64,000 nucleotides of DNA. Origin: Fusibacter_C sp942493125. GTDB lineage: Bacteria; Bacillota; Clostridia; Peptostreptococcales; Acidaminobacteraceae. The notes beneath the pieces were generated by a model that worked only from the letters and a program-made list of their open reading frames with translations, was not told the DNA's origin and did not search any database. Below are positions 26,388 through 33,033 of this stretch, piece after piece. Within the stretch, counting starts at the first letter, position 1; each line of letters opens with the position of its first letter. The translations under genes were made by a program, and so were the position numbers. The stretch lies in contig OW818667.1 in the NCBI GenBank assembly GCA_942493125.1, positions 124,001 through 188,000 of the forward strand, in the 5' to 3' direction.

Positions 26388-26648
26388 ATGGAAGTTCTAA
26401 AAGTATCATCAAAATCAAATCCAAACTCTGTTGCAGGTGCTTTGGCGGGTGTTATTCGCGAACATGGCAGTGCAGAAATTCAAGCAGTTGGAGCTGGCGC
26501 AATAAATCAGTCGATTAAAGCGATTGCTATAGCGAGAGGTTTTGTGTCTCCATCTGGTATTGACTTAATATGCATTCCTGCCTTTTCAGACATTACCATT
26601 GATGGGGAAGAAAGAACCGCTATTAAATTGATCGTTCAACCAAGATGA
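26388..26648 (+). CDS. Stage V sporulation protein S, copy 2
   Basis: 86 residues, a paralogue of the preceding gene (both share SNPNSVAGALAG-IREHG and VGAGAINQ). The ATG at 26388 is chosen because TGGAGGG lies nine bases upstream and the product then aligns with copy 1 from residue 1; a longer frame from 26373 would only add the ribosome-binding site. Differences cluster in the middle (VSPSGIDLICIPAFSD versus VAPGGIDLVFIPAFTT). The pair forms a two-gene operon ended by a terminator. What two copies do differently is unknown. Confidence 0.9.
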   Translation: MEVLKVSSKSNPNSVAGALAGVIREHGSAEIQAVGAGAINQSIKAIAIARGFVSPSGIDLICIPAFSDITIDGEERTAIKLIVQPR

Positions 26649-26664
26649 TTTATTTCATTAATAT

Positions 26665-26690
26665 AAAGGGCCGCGAGGCTCTTTTTGTTT
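26665..26690 (+). terminator. Intrinsic terminator after the spoVS pair
   Basis: AAAGGGCC-GCGA-GGCTCTTT stem (one G-U pair) followed by TTGTTTG. Its tail overlaps the purB -35 box. Confidence 0.85.
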
Positions 26691-26717
26691 GTAATCATGG
26701 ATATTATGGTTTATAAT
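26689..26717 (+). promoter_or_regulatory. Promoter of purB
   Basis: TTGTAA (26689-26694), 17-base spacer, TATAAT (26712-26717). Leader of about 55 bases. Confidence 0.55.
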
Positions 26718-26778
26718 AAAACGGAAAGTGTATATTAAGTTTGAAAATATATTAAATGTTCGTATTTAGGAGGAAACA

Positions 26779-28209
26779 ATGCACGAAATCTATCAAAATC
26801 CATTAATAGAACGCTATTCTAGCGAAGAAATGCTACGTATCTTTTCACCAATCAACAAATTTTCAAATTGGAGAAAGTTGTGGATTGTCCTGGCAGAATG
26901 TGAAAAAGAACTGGGTCTCAATATCACAGATGAACAAATCGATGAGATGAAAGCGCATATATACGATATCGATTTCGTACGTGCTGCACAAAAAGAAAAA
27001 GAAGTCAGACATGATGTGATGGCGCATGTGCACGCATTTGGTGAGCAATGTCCTAAAGCTATGCCAATCATCCATTTAGGTGCAACTAGTGCCTACGTAG
27101 GCGATAACACAGATCTAATCGTCATGCGTGAAGGGCTTGAACTCATCAGAGAAAAAATGGCGATTCTGATCGACAAACTCGCCAAATTTGCGATGGAGAC
27201 TAAGGATATTCCTACGTTAGGTTATACGCATTTTCAACCAGCTCAGCTAACGACAGTGGGAAAAAGAACAACGCTTTGGATGATGGATTTGGTTATGGAC
27301 TATGAAGATATAGAAGTGATCTTATCTCAGCTTCAAATGCGTGGCGTAAAAGGTACGACTGGTACACAAGCATCATTCCTTAATTTATTTGAAGGCGATC
27401 ATGACAAATGTGAGCAATTGGATCAAATGATTGCAACGCGAATGGGCTTTAAAAAATCACTCGCTGTTACTGGCCAGACTTATACGCGTAAAATTGATGC
27501 GAAAATAGTAGGCGTAATCAATGGCATAGCGATATCTCTTCATAAAATGACAAATGATCTACGTATGCTACAGTCGTTAAAAGAGATTGAAGAGCCATTT
27601 GAATCGAAACAAATCGGTTCCTCGGCAATGGCATATAAAAGAAATCCAATGAGAAGTGAACGCATTTCTTCACTTAGCAAATATATTATGTCACTAAACT
27701 TAAGCCCACAGCTCGTTGCATCAACACAGTGGTTTGAAAGAACTTTGGACGATAGTGCAAACAAAAGGCTGGCAGTATCCGAAGCATTTTTAGCACTTGA
27801 TGCGTGTTTGGACATAGCAAACAACGTTGCTTCAGGCATGGTTGTTTACGAGAAAGTAATCGCTAAGCATGTTCAAGCTGAACTGCCATTCATGGCTACC
27901 GAAAATATCATTATGGAAGCTGTGAAAAAAGGTGGCGATCGCCAAGCGCTTCACGAAGCTATAAGAGTACATTCTATGGAGGCGGGAAAACGCGTCAAAA
28001 TGGATGGGTTAGACAATGATTTATTATCACGAATTCAAGGAGATCCAATCTTTAATTTGAGTCAGTCGGATATGGATAAGTTACTCGATGCAAAAGATTA
28101 TGTTGGCCGTAGCCCAGAACAAGTGGTTTCCTTCATAAAATCTGAAGTAGATCCAATCCGTGCGAAACACGCTGAAAGCCTCGGTAAAGAGGTTTCGTTA
28201 AAAGTTTGA
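26779..28209 (+). CDS. purB: Adenylosuccinate lyase
   Basis: Splits fumarate from SAICAR and from adenylosuccinate in purine synthesis. 476 residues of the fumarase/aspartase superfamily. The family signature is GSSAMAYKRNPMRSE (about residues 289-303); other motifs are RHDVMAHVHAFG and HLGATSAYVGDNTD near the N-terminus and the catalytic-His region YTHFQPAQ about 157. Start ATG behind TAGGAGG. It stands alone rather than in a pur operon; the sequence resembles the eukaryote-like/clostridial PurB subtype, judging by length. Confidence 0.94.
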   Translation: MHEIYQNPLIERYSSEEMLRIFSPINKFSNWRKLWIVLAECEKELGLNITDEQIDEMKAHIYDIDFVRAAQKEKEVRHDVMAHVHAFGEQCPKAMPIIHLGATSAYVGDNTDLIVMREGLELIREKMAILIDKLAKFAMETKDIPTLGYTHFQPAQLTTVGKRTTLWMMDLVMDYEDIEVILSQLQMRGVKGTTGTQASFLNLFEGDHDKCEQLDQMIATRMGFKKSLAVTGQTYTRKIDAKIVGVINGIAISLHKMTNDLRMLQSLKEIEEPFESKQIGSSAMAYKRNPMRSERISSLSKYIMSLNLSPQLVASTQWFERTLDDSANKRLAVSEAFLALDACLDIANNVASGMVVYEKVIAKHVQAELPFMATENIIMEAVKKGGDRQALHEAIRVHSMEAGKRVKMDGLDNDLLSRIQGDPIFNLSQSDMDKLLDAKDYVGRSPEQVVSFIKSEVDPIRAKHAESLGKEVSLKV

Positions 28210-28253
28210 TCAAATGATGATGAAGAAAGCTGATTGTAAAAAGTTTAATTAAT

Positions 28254-28283
28254 TTGCTTGAAGCGATTAATATTGGTTATAAT
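28254..28283 (+). promoter_or_regulatory. Promoter with overlapping dyads ahead of the alpha-toroid gene
   Basis: TTGCTT (28254-28259), 18 bases, TATAAT (28278-28283). Two dyads overlap the -10: ATATTG/CAATAT (28270-28275, 28286-28291), flanked by GATTA/TAATC, and GTTATA/TATAAC (28276-28281, 28289-28294). They look like an operator, but the region is very AT-rich, so chance symmetry is possible. Confidence 0.45.
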
Positions 28284-28311
28284 ATCAATATAACTAATCG
28301 TGGAGGTATTT

Positions 28312-29211
28312 ATGAAAAACTTGAGCCAATCAGCTTTTGACATTTCATCACGCTATATTTTAAATAACGCTCGTTACTTAGAAAAGCTAGTTTTTGGACA
28401 TTATTTTATATCTCCTTGCCCCGAAAAAATCGTTAAAGCCTATCAAATGTATCAGAATAAAGATGGGGGGTACGGAAATGGTATAGAACCGGATTTTAGA
28501 TTGCCGAGTTCTTCACCTATGGCAACATCAGTCGCTCTAAATCGATTAAGCCAATTTAAAGATACGGTCGGTGCTTTTGAACAAATTGAAAAGGCGATAA
28601 GCTATCTCGAAAACACTTATGATGACTCGATAAAGGGGTGGGAGAGTACCCCTAAGATGGTGAATTTGTATCCTCATGCACCTTGGTGGCATTTTGAAAA
28701 ACCGAGAGACGGCATTCATGGCAATCCAAGTGCAGAACTTTTAGGCTATTTAATTGAATTCGAGCCTTTTGTTAAGACACTTGATTTAGAAGCGCTGAGA
28801 AAAACGTATATTGATTATATTCTTTCAATGAAATCATTTGAAGAGCATGAACTATACTGTATCATTAGGTTATTTAATAGGTTGTCAGACATCGAACAAA
28901 TCATAATAAAAGAAAAAATCATTGAAGGCTTTAACAAAGTGGTGAACATGGACATCAGACAATGGGAAGGCTATGTGCCTTATCCATTAAAATTCATCAC
29001 TTTGACTGACCATGATATATTTGAAATACCTGAAGAGTTATTGGTTCATAATGTTAACTTTATCGTCAATAAATTAAATGAAGAAGGCGTATTTGCACCA
29101 AGCTGGGCATGGGATTCCTATGAGGCTGAATGGGAAATTGCGAAACGTGAATGGTCAGGTATTTTGACGCTGGATGCTTTATTGGTTTTAAAGAGATACG
29201 GATCAATATAA
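28312..29211 (+). CDS. Putative alpha/alpha-toroid (prenyltransferase/squalene-cyclase-like) protein, function unknown
   Basis: 299 residues, soluble, no signal peptide. The visible clue is a QW-like motif, QNKDGGYGNGIEPD (about residues 47-60), and the repeated helix-turn pattern with GGSGNP/WGWES-type loops, which suggests the alpha/alpha barrel of terpene cyclases and protein prenyltransferases. The catalytic DxDD motif of class II cyclases is not evident, so catalysis is doubtful. Trp/Tyr-rich surface near HAPWWHFEKP and the C-terminal PSWAWDSYEAEWEIAKREWSG. ATG at 28312 is preferred, with GTGGAGG upstream. Single gene between purB and the queT riboswitch. I do not assign a function; glycan binding or hydrolysis by a toroid fold is equally possible. 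Confidence 0.6.
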   Translation: MKNLSQSAFDISSRYILNNARYLEKLVFGHYFISPCPEKIVKAYQMYQNKDGGYGNGIEPDFRLPSSSPMATSVALNRLSQFKDTVGAFEQIEKAISYLENTYDDSIKGWESTPKMVNLYPHAPWWHFEKPRDGIHGNPSAELLGYLIEFEPFVKTLDLEALRKTYIDYILSMKSFEEHELYCIIRLFNRLSDIEQIIIKEKIIEGFNKVVNMDIRQWEGYVPYPLKFITLTDHDIFEIPEELLVHNVNFIVNKLNEEGVFAPSWAWDSYEAEWEIAKREWSGILTLDALLVLKRYGSI

Positions 29212-29263
29212 ATGCGTCGAAATAAATACATTTGTTAGTAAATTACAAAAAGTCTTTTTTTAA

Positions 29264-29291
29264 TTTACTTTTTGAAACAGTATGTTATACT
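29264..29291 (+). promoter_or_regulatory. Promoter of the queT riboswitch transcript
   Basis: TTTACT (29264-29269), 16-base spacer, TATACT (29286-29291). Transcription would start about eight bases before the preQ1 aptamer. Confidence 0.55.
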
Positions 29292-29306
29292 GAACAAGTC
29301 TTAAAA

Positions 29307-29339
29307 AGTGTTTCCTTGGTCCCACTATAAAAAACAAGG
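29307..29339 (+). promoter_or_regulatory. PreQ1-I riboswitch aptamer
   Basis: Compact H-type pseudoknot: P1 AGTG (29307-29310) / CACT (29323-29326), loop containing CCTTG (29314-29318), then the diagnostic A-rich ATAAAAAA tail and CAAGG (29335-29339), which pairs with CCTTG as P2. This matches the known preQ1-I layout seen in B. subtilis queC and T. tengcongensis aptamers. The downstream gene is a queuosine-precursor transporter, the expected target. The P1 stem is only four or five pairs, which is short but tolerated in this class. Confidence 0.85.
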
Positions 29340-29368
29340 GGTTAAACCTTGTGAGATATCATAAATTT

Positions 29369-29403
29369 ACCCCTTTGCGCATAGCGATCAAAGGGGTTTT
29401 TTA
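29369..29403 (+). terminator. Riboswitch-controlled terminator of queT
   Basis: ACCCCTTTG (29369-29377) pairs perfectly with CAAAGGGGT (29389-29397), followed by TTTTTT. Its 5' arm ACCCCTT can instead pair with AAGGGGT at 29336-29342, which overlaps the aptamer P2 strand. So ligand binding should free the terminator arm and switch transcription off. This reading is inferred from base pairing. Confidence 0.88.
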
Positions 29404-29466
29404 ATGCAATAATTGTACATGACAGTTCGTAACCATCCTGTCATAAAACAAAACTAGGGAGGAAAA

Positions 29467-29943
29467 ATGAATAAGAATGTAAAGTTTCTCGTGAAGGCAG
29501 GTTTAATCGCTGCACTTTATGTCGTCTTGGTCCTGGTATTTAGTTTTAGCAGCTTCGGACCAATTCAATTCAGAGTTGCTGAAGCGCTAACGATTTTACC
29601 ATTTTTTACAAGTGCCGCAATTCCAGGACTTTTTATTGGTTGTTTGATTGCCAATATTTTAGGTGGCGCCGTAATCTGGGATATCATATTTGGAAGTCTG
29701 GCAACATTGGTAGCCGCATATTTCTCATACAAATTGAGAAAAAATGAATGGCTGGTTCCGATACCGCCAATTGTGATCAACAGTGTTGTGGTTGGCATTA
29801 TGCTCAAGTATGCATATGGCATTGGCGATGGTCTGTTGGCCTTGATGGGTTCAGTGTTCGTTGGCCAGTTCGTAGCCGTATTTATTCTAGGTATGGTTTT
29901 ACTCAAAGCATTGAAGCCAATTCGGAATATCTTTAATGACTAA
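29467..29943 (+). CDS. queT: QueT-family queuosine precursor transporter
   Basis: Membrane protein of 158 residues with about five hydrophobic helices, the S component of an energy-coupling-factor transporter family that imports queuosine precursors such as preQ1. Family features seen: FGPIQFRVAEALTILPFF near residues 31-48 and IPGLFIGCLIANILGG following. ATG behind GGGAGG. Control by the preQ1-I riboswitch directly upstream supports the substrate assignment strongly. No ECF ATPase or T subunit is adjacent; these are normally shared and encoded elsewhere. The gene is monocistronic and ends at the terminator 30064-30092. Confidence 0.9.
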   Translation: MNKNVKFLVKAGLIAALYVVLVLVFSFSSFGPIQFRVAEALTILPFFTSAAIPGLFIGCLIANILGGAVIWDIIFGSLATLVAAYFSYKLRKNEWLVPIPPIVINSVVVGIMLKYAYGIGDGLLALMGSVFVGQFVAVFILGMVLLKALKPIRNIFND

Positions 29944-30063
29944 ATCACTGAATAAAGAATTTCCAGTCGATTGTACAGCGTCACATTAATTAGAGGATTT
30001 GATAGGATCATCGAAGTTGATGGAATTATCATCAGTAAAGATTTGAATCGATCGTATGAAATG

Positions 30064-30092
30064 AACAGAACTGAAAAGTTCTGTTTTTTTTG
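30064..30092 (+). terminator. Intrinsic terminator after queT
   Basis: AACAGAACT-GAAA-AGTTCTGTT, a perfect nine-base stem with a GAAA tetraloop, followed by seven T residues. Confidence 0.95.
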
Positions 30093-30145
30093 TTTTATGA
30101 TGAATTTTGCGTTTAACATTAGCACGTGTTGAAATGTAACTATAT

Positions 30146-30210
30146 GAAATAGAAATAGAAATAGAAATAGAAATAGAAATAGAAATAGAAATAGAAATAG
30201 AAATAGAAAT
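30146..30210. repeat. AGAAAT hexanucleotide microsatellite
   Basis: Ten uninterrupted copies of AGAAAT (30151-30210) preceded by GAAAT, about 10.8 units. Related but interrupted sequence (AGAAATAT, AGAACAGAAATATAAAAATAGAAAT) continues to about 30280, as if the array was once longer. Non-coding. Arrays of this length expand and contract by slippage. Confidence 0.97.
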
Positions 30211-30348
30211 ATGAAGTAATTAAATGAGAACTAGAAATATATAATAACAAAACGAGAACAGAAATATAAAAATAGAAATGTGAGTGCAAACTTAAATGGG
30301 CCTCGAATCTGGATTGTGATAAGTGATGAAAAACGTTCAAATAAGCTA

Positions 30349-30377
30349 TAGTCAAGGTTTAAAAGATATGATATAAT
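30349..30377 (+). promoter_or_regulatory. Promoter of the tyrosine recombinase
   Basis: Weak TAGTCA (30349-30354), 17 bases, TATAAT (30372-30377) with an extended TG at 30369-30370. Directly after it, a leader hairpin AACTATTCC (30385-30393) / GGAATAGTT (30410-30418) is perfect over nine pairs and ends about 15 bases before the ribosome-binding site. Confidence 0.55.
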
Positions 30378-30444
30378 AAAATATAACTATTCCTCAAATG
30401 TATATTTAGGGAATAGTTGAATCGAACGAAAAAAGGAGTTCACC

Positions 30445-31638
30445 ATGGGCCGTAAAAAAATGATCCCCCCCACCGATTCTGCTGTTAAACCCAACCTTGC
30501 AGGTGTCTCATCAAAGAAACTTAAAATTCATAACAAATCAGATACGCCTGATAACATCGTTATCAAACAAAATGATATGATTAAAAAATGTCAACAGATC
30601 GAAATGCAACTACCATCTTTTATGTTTGACTATTTTCTTTATTTAAAAAATGCTGTGGCTCTCAGCTCGCGTGTCGCTTATCTAAGCGATCTGTTATTCT
30701 TCTGCAACTATTTGGTCAACGAACGACATATCAGCGCTGCTGAATCGCCTGCAGATATCGCTGAAGACGATTTTATGAAGCTGACTGCTAAAGATATCAA
30801 TTTGTTTATCGGCGATTATTGTACCCGTTATATCGTTGAAACTGAGAATGCTGACTATATTATGGAAAATCACAACAAGTCCCTAGCACGCAAAAAATCT
30901 TCCTTGAGCGTCATGTTCAAGTTCTTCTACAGAGACGAATTGATGGAAAAAAACATCACAGAAGGTTTTAATCCGATTAAACTTCCCAAACCACAACCAG
31001 ATGCTATCAAACGCCTGGAAATTGAAGAAGTGGCTCTTATGCTACATGCTGTGGATACTGGTGAGGGTTTAACGGATAAGGAAAAGCAATACTGGGAAAA
31101 AACAAAACGTAGAGACAAAGCAATGTTGGTACTTTTTACGACATATGGGCTGCGTGTCAGTGAAATCCAGCAGTTGAACTTAAGCTCTTTCAACTATGCC
31201 CGTGGCGAATTTAAGATCTATAGAAAACGCGGTAAAGAAGCAACCATGCCACTGAATCACTCTGCTTTGACAGTTTTGAATGAATACATCAAATTAGAAC
31301 GTCCTGAGTCTACAGATGATGATGATCCGCTCTTTATTTCTCTTCAAGGAACACGCATCACGATTAGAGCGATCAGAGATCTCGTGAAAAAATATACGTC
31401 AATAGCAATGCAAGCACCTAGAAACAAAGGCTACAGTCCACACAAATTACGTGCAACGGCAGCCTCTTCATTGATACAATATGGTTTTTCGATTTATGAT
31501 GTACAGAATTTGCTTGACCATGAGAATGTAACAACGACACAACTCTATGCGGCACATAAGAAAAATGCAAAACGCGATGTGATCAACAACTATGAATTGT
31601 TGGATGAATATAATAAGAATAATAAAGATAAAGAATGA
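30445..31638 (+). CDS. Tyrosine recombinase/integrase, XerC/D-like
   Basis: 397 residues, a site-specific recombinase with the full catalytic set: Arg in TTYGLRVSEI (about 235), Lys in KRGKEATM (about 262), H-x-x-R in SPHKLRAT (about 333), His in LLDHENV (about 356) and nucleophile Tyr in TTQLYAAH (about 363). The N-terminal SAM-like domain (about 55-180) is present; about 50 extra basic residues precede it. ATG behind AAAGGAG. No phage genes or att duplication are visible nearby, and the position beside lexA recurs in Clostridia as I recall it, so it is more likely a housekeeping Xer-type enzyme than a prophage integrase. Faces the LysM gene convergently with a gap of five bases. Confidence 0.88.
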   Translation: MGRKKMIPPTDSAVKPNLAGVSSKKLKIHNKSDTPDNIVIKQNDMIKKCQQIEMQLPSFMFDYFLYLKNAVALSSRVAYLSDLLFFCNYLVNERHISAAESPADIAEDDFMKLTAKDINLFIGDYCTRYIVETENADYIMENHNKSLARKKSSLSVMFKFFYRDELMEKNITEGFNPIKLPKPQPDAIKRLEIEEVALMLHAVDTGEGLTDKEKQYWEKTKRRDKAMLVLFTTYGLRVSEIQQLNLSSFNYARGEFKIYRKRGKEATMPLNHSALTVLNEYIKLERPESTDDDDPLFISLQGTRITIRAIRDLVKKYTSIAMQAPRNKGYSPHKLRATAASSLIQYGFSIYDVQNLLDHENVTTTQLYAAHKKNAKRDVINNYELLDEYNKNNKDKE

Positions 31639-31643
31639 GACTT

Positions 31644-32006
31644 TTAATGATTAGACATTGGAATCACAAGTGATTGACCCACTTGAAGCGAGCTGCTCTC
31701 GAGATTGTTTTTCATCTTGATGCGGTAGATCACTTCCCTAATGTCTTCTTCATAGAAATTGTATTTTGATGCGATGTCCCAAAGTGTATCGCCGTTGACT
31801 ATCTCAACGACGACTGTTGCGTGATTCGTCGTTGCTTCAGACATGAACATCCCTGAAATATATGAAATAAAAGTGCTGATGATGATCAAAGTAATAAGGG
31901 TCATAATGACAAAGCGTGCTCGGTTAACGATATAAAGTCTCTTTCTTCTCTTCGCGCCAGGGTGTCTTTTAAGCTCTGATGTCATAAGGTTTTTAGTTTG
32001 ATTCAT
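31644..32006 (-). CDS. LysM-domain membrane protein, YneA-like SOS division inhibitor (candidate)
   Basis: 120 residues: basic N-terminus (about 1-25), one membrane segment (about 29-50), short linker and a C-terminal LysM domain with GDTLWDIASKYN (about 68-79) and an SLQVGQSLVIP ending. This is the architecture of B. subtilis YneA, which halts division during SOS and is also divergent from lexA. ATG at 32006 has AGGGAGC upstream; the frame extends to 32063 but that region holds the LexA box. It is driven by a near-perfect promoter with two LexA boxes. The division-inhibitor role is inferred from architecture, location and SOS control; sequence identity with YneA is expected to be low. Confidence 0.8.
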   Translation of the reverse strand: MNQTKNLMTSELKRHPGAKRRKRLYIVNRARFVIMTLITLIIISTFISYISGMFMSEATTNHATVVVEIVNGDTLWDIASKYNFYEEDIREVIYRIKMKNNLESSSLQVGQSLVIPMSNH

Positions 32007-32039
32007 ACTGTTCAGCTCCCTTTCATTAATATCAACTGC

Positions 32040-32051
32040 AAACGTACGTTC
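32040..32051 (-). promoter_or_regulatory. Second LexA box of the YneA-like gene
   Basis: AAAC-GTAC-GTTC, one mismatch from GAAC-N4-GTTC. It covers roughly +4 to +15 of the predicted transcript, 31 bases from the main box. Confidence 0.65.
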
Positions 32052-32061
32052 TATTAAATTC

Positions 32062-32090
32062 ATTATAACCGAACATGCGTTCTTTGTAAA
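32062..32090 (-). promoter_or_regulatory. Promoter of the YneA-like gene with LexA box in the spacer
   Basis: On the minus strand: TTTACA (32085-32090), 17 bases, TATAAT (32062-32067). The perfect LexA box GAAC-ATGC-GTTC (32071-32082) fills the spacer, so repressor and polymerase cannot bind together. Confidence 0.88.
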
Positions 32091-32101
32091 GAGGAAAAAC
32101 A

Positions 32102-32140
32102 GAACTAATGTTTGATTTTTTTTTTAGGTTATGTTATAAT
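32102..32140 (+). promoter_or_regulatory. lexA promoter and its own LexA box
   Basis: TTGATT (32112-32117), 17 bases, TATAAT (32135-32140). The box GAAC-TAAT-GTTT (32102-32113) overlaps the -35. It has one half-site mismatch, as expected for an autoregulated, weaker operator. Confidence 0.75.
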
Positions 32141-32216
32141 CACTTTAAGAAATTTGAACACTATAATATAGGAAAATTAAGCATTTTTATAAATAAACGA
32201 TTTTCAGGGGGTAAAT

Positions 32217-32846
32217 ATGGGCGCTTCGATCTCAAAAAAACAGCAGATGATATTAGATTTTTTAAAGGATGAAGTTTCTAAAAAGGGCTATCCACCATCA
32301 GTAAGAGAAATTTGCCAAGCAGTTGGCCTTAAATCAACCTCCACTGTACACACACACCTCACGAGACTCGAAGAATTGGGTATGATTCGTAGAGATCCAA
32401 CAAAACCTAGAGCGATTGAGATATATGATATGGAAAATGCACCTTTAGATAATGTCATTTCTTTAGCAAGAGACACGCGTTTTGTACCGATCGTTGGTGA
32501 GATAACAGCTGGACAACCTATTTTGGCCGTTGAAAGTATAGAAGAAACATTCCCTATTCCTTCTGATTTTGTTGATGAAGGCGTTTATTTTATGCTTAAA
32601 GTTAAAGGTGATAGTATGATTGAAGCTGGCATTTTTAATCGAGATTTGGTTCTTGTGAAGAAACAGGACGATGCAAATAGTGGCGATATCGTCGTAGCTA
32701 TGATTGATGACAGTGCAACCGTTAAGACGTTCTACAAAGAAAAATCAAGAGTAAGGCTTCAGCCTGAAAATGCGTCTATGTCACCTATTTACGTCGATGA
32801 TGTCCAGATCTTAGGAAAAGTAAAAGGTGTTTTTAGAAAAATGTAG
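32217..32846 (+). CDS. lexA: SOS repressor LexA
   Basis: Repressor of DNA-damage genes, inactivated by RecA-stimulated self-cleavage. 209 residues: N-terminal winged helix (about 1-65; YPPSVREICQAVGLKSTSTVH is the recognition region), hinge, then S24 peptidase domain. Cleavage bond Ala98-Gly99 in TAGQP; catalytic Ser133 in VKGDSM and Lys170 in ATVKTF are in place. Start ATG behind CAGGGGG. Divergent from the YneA-like gene with LexA boxes between them, and followed by a terminator, so monocistronic. Confidence 0.97.
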   Translation: MGASISKKQQMILDFLKDEVSKKGYPPSVREICQAVGLKSTSTVHTHLTRLEELGMIRRDPTKPRAIEIYDMENAPLDNVISLARDTRFVPIVGEITAGQPILAVESIEETFPIPSDFVDEGVYFMLKVKGDSMIEAGIFNRDLVLVKKQDDANSGDIVVAMIDDSATVKTFYKEKSRVRLQPENASMSPIYVDDVQILGKVKGVFRKM

Positions 32847-32880
32847 ATGACTTTGAGCAGCGCATTAAAACATATTATTT

Positions 32881-32908
32881 AAACCAGTTAGCATATAACT
32901 GGTTTTTT
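32881..32908 (+). terminator. Intrinsic terminator of lexA
   Basis: AACCAGTTA-GCATA-TAACTGGTT followed by TTTTT. Confidence 0.93.
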
Positions 32909-32947
32909 TAATTTAAAAATGAACTTTTTATTAAAAATAGTGATGTC

Positions 32948-32976
32948 TTCACAAATATATGTTTATTTATTATAAA
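32948..32976 (+). promoter_or_regulatory. Promoter of gdhA
   Basis: TTCACA (32948-32953), 17 bases, TATAAA (32971-32976), about 57 bases before the start codon. Confidence 0.55.
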
Positions 32977-33033
32977 ATAAAGGTATAAAAAACTTGATTT
33001 AGCATAAAATGACATTTTAGATGGAGGATTTTT

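Larger units (their letters stand above)
29944..30444. other. 500-bp gap: terminator, microsatellite and recombinase promoter
   Basis: I see no convincing gene here. A short frame around 29975-30115 (SVTLIRGFDRIIEVDG-like) lacks a ribosome-binding site and runs through the terminator, so it is not called. The gap holds the queT terminator, an AGAAAT microsatellite with a decayed continuation (roughly 30229-30280) and the promoter/leader of the tyrosine recombinase. Confidence 0.7.

Noticed and set aside
29941..30064. A queT-associated second gene
   Set aside because: Nothing with a ribosome-binding site; the terminator follows closely.
29975..30115. Short open frame after queT
   Set aside because: No start with a ribosome-binding site, and it runs through a strong terminator hairpin.
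30330..30342. Possible LexA box ahead of the tyrosine recombinase (AAAAACGTTC)
   Set aside because: Only the GTTC half-site matches; the GAAC half is absent.
30140..30355. Frame with alternating Tyr-Phe on the minus strand
   Set aside because: Translation of the AGAAAT microsatellite; no family, no ribosome-binding site.
30445..31638. Prophage or integrative element suggested by the recombinase
   Set aside because: No phage, relaxase or plasmid genes, no tRNA and no direct repeats flank it.
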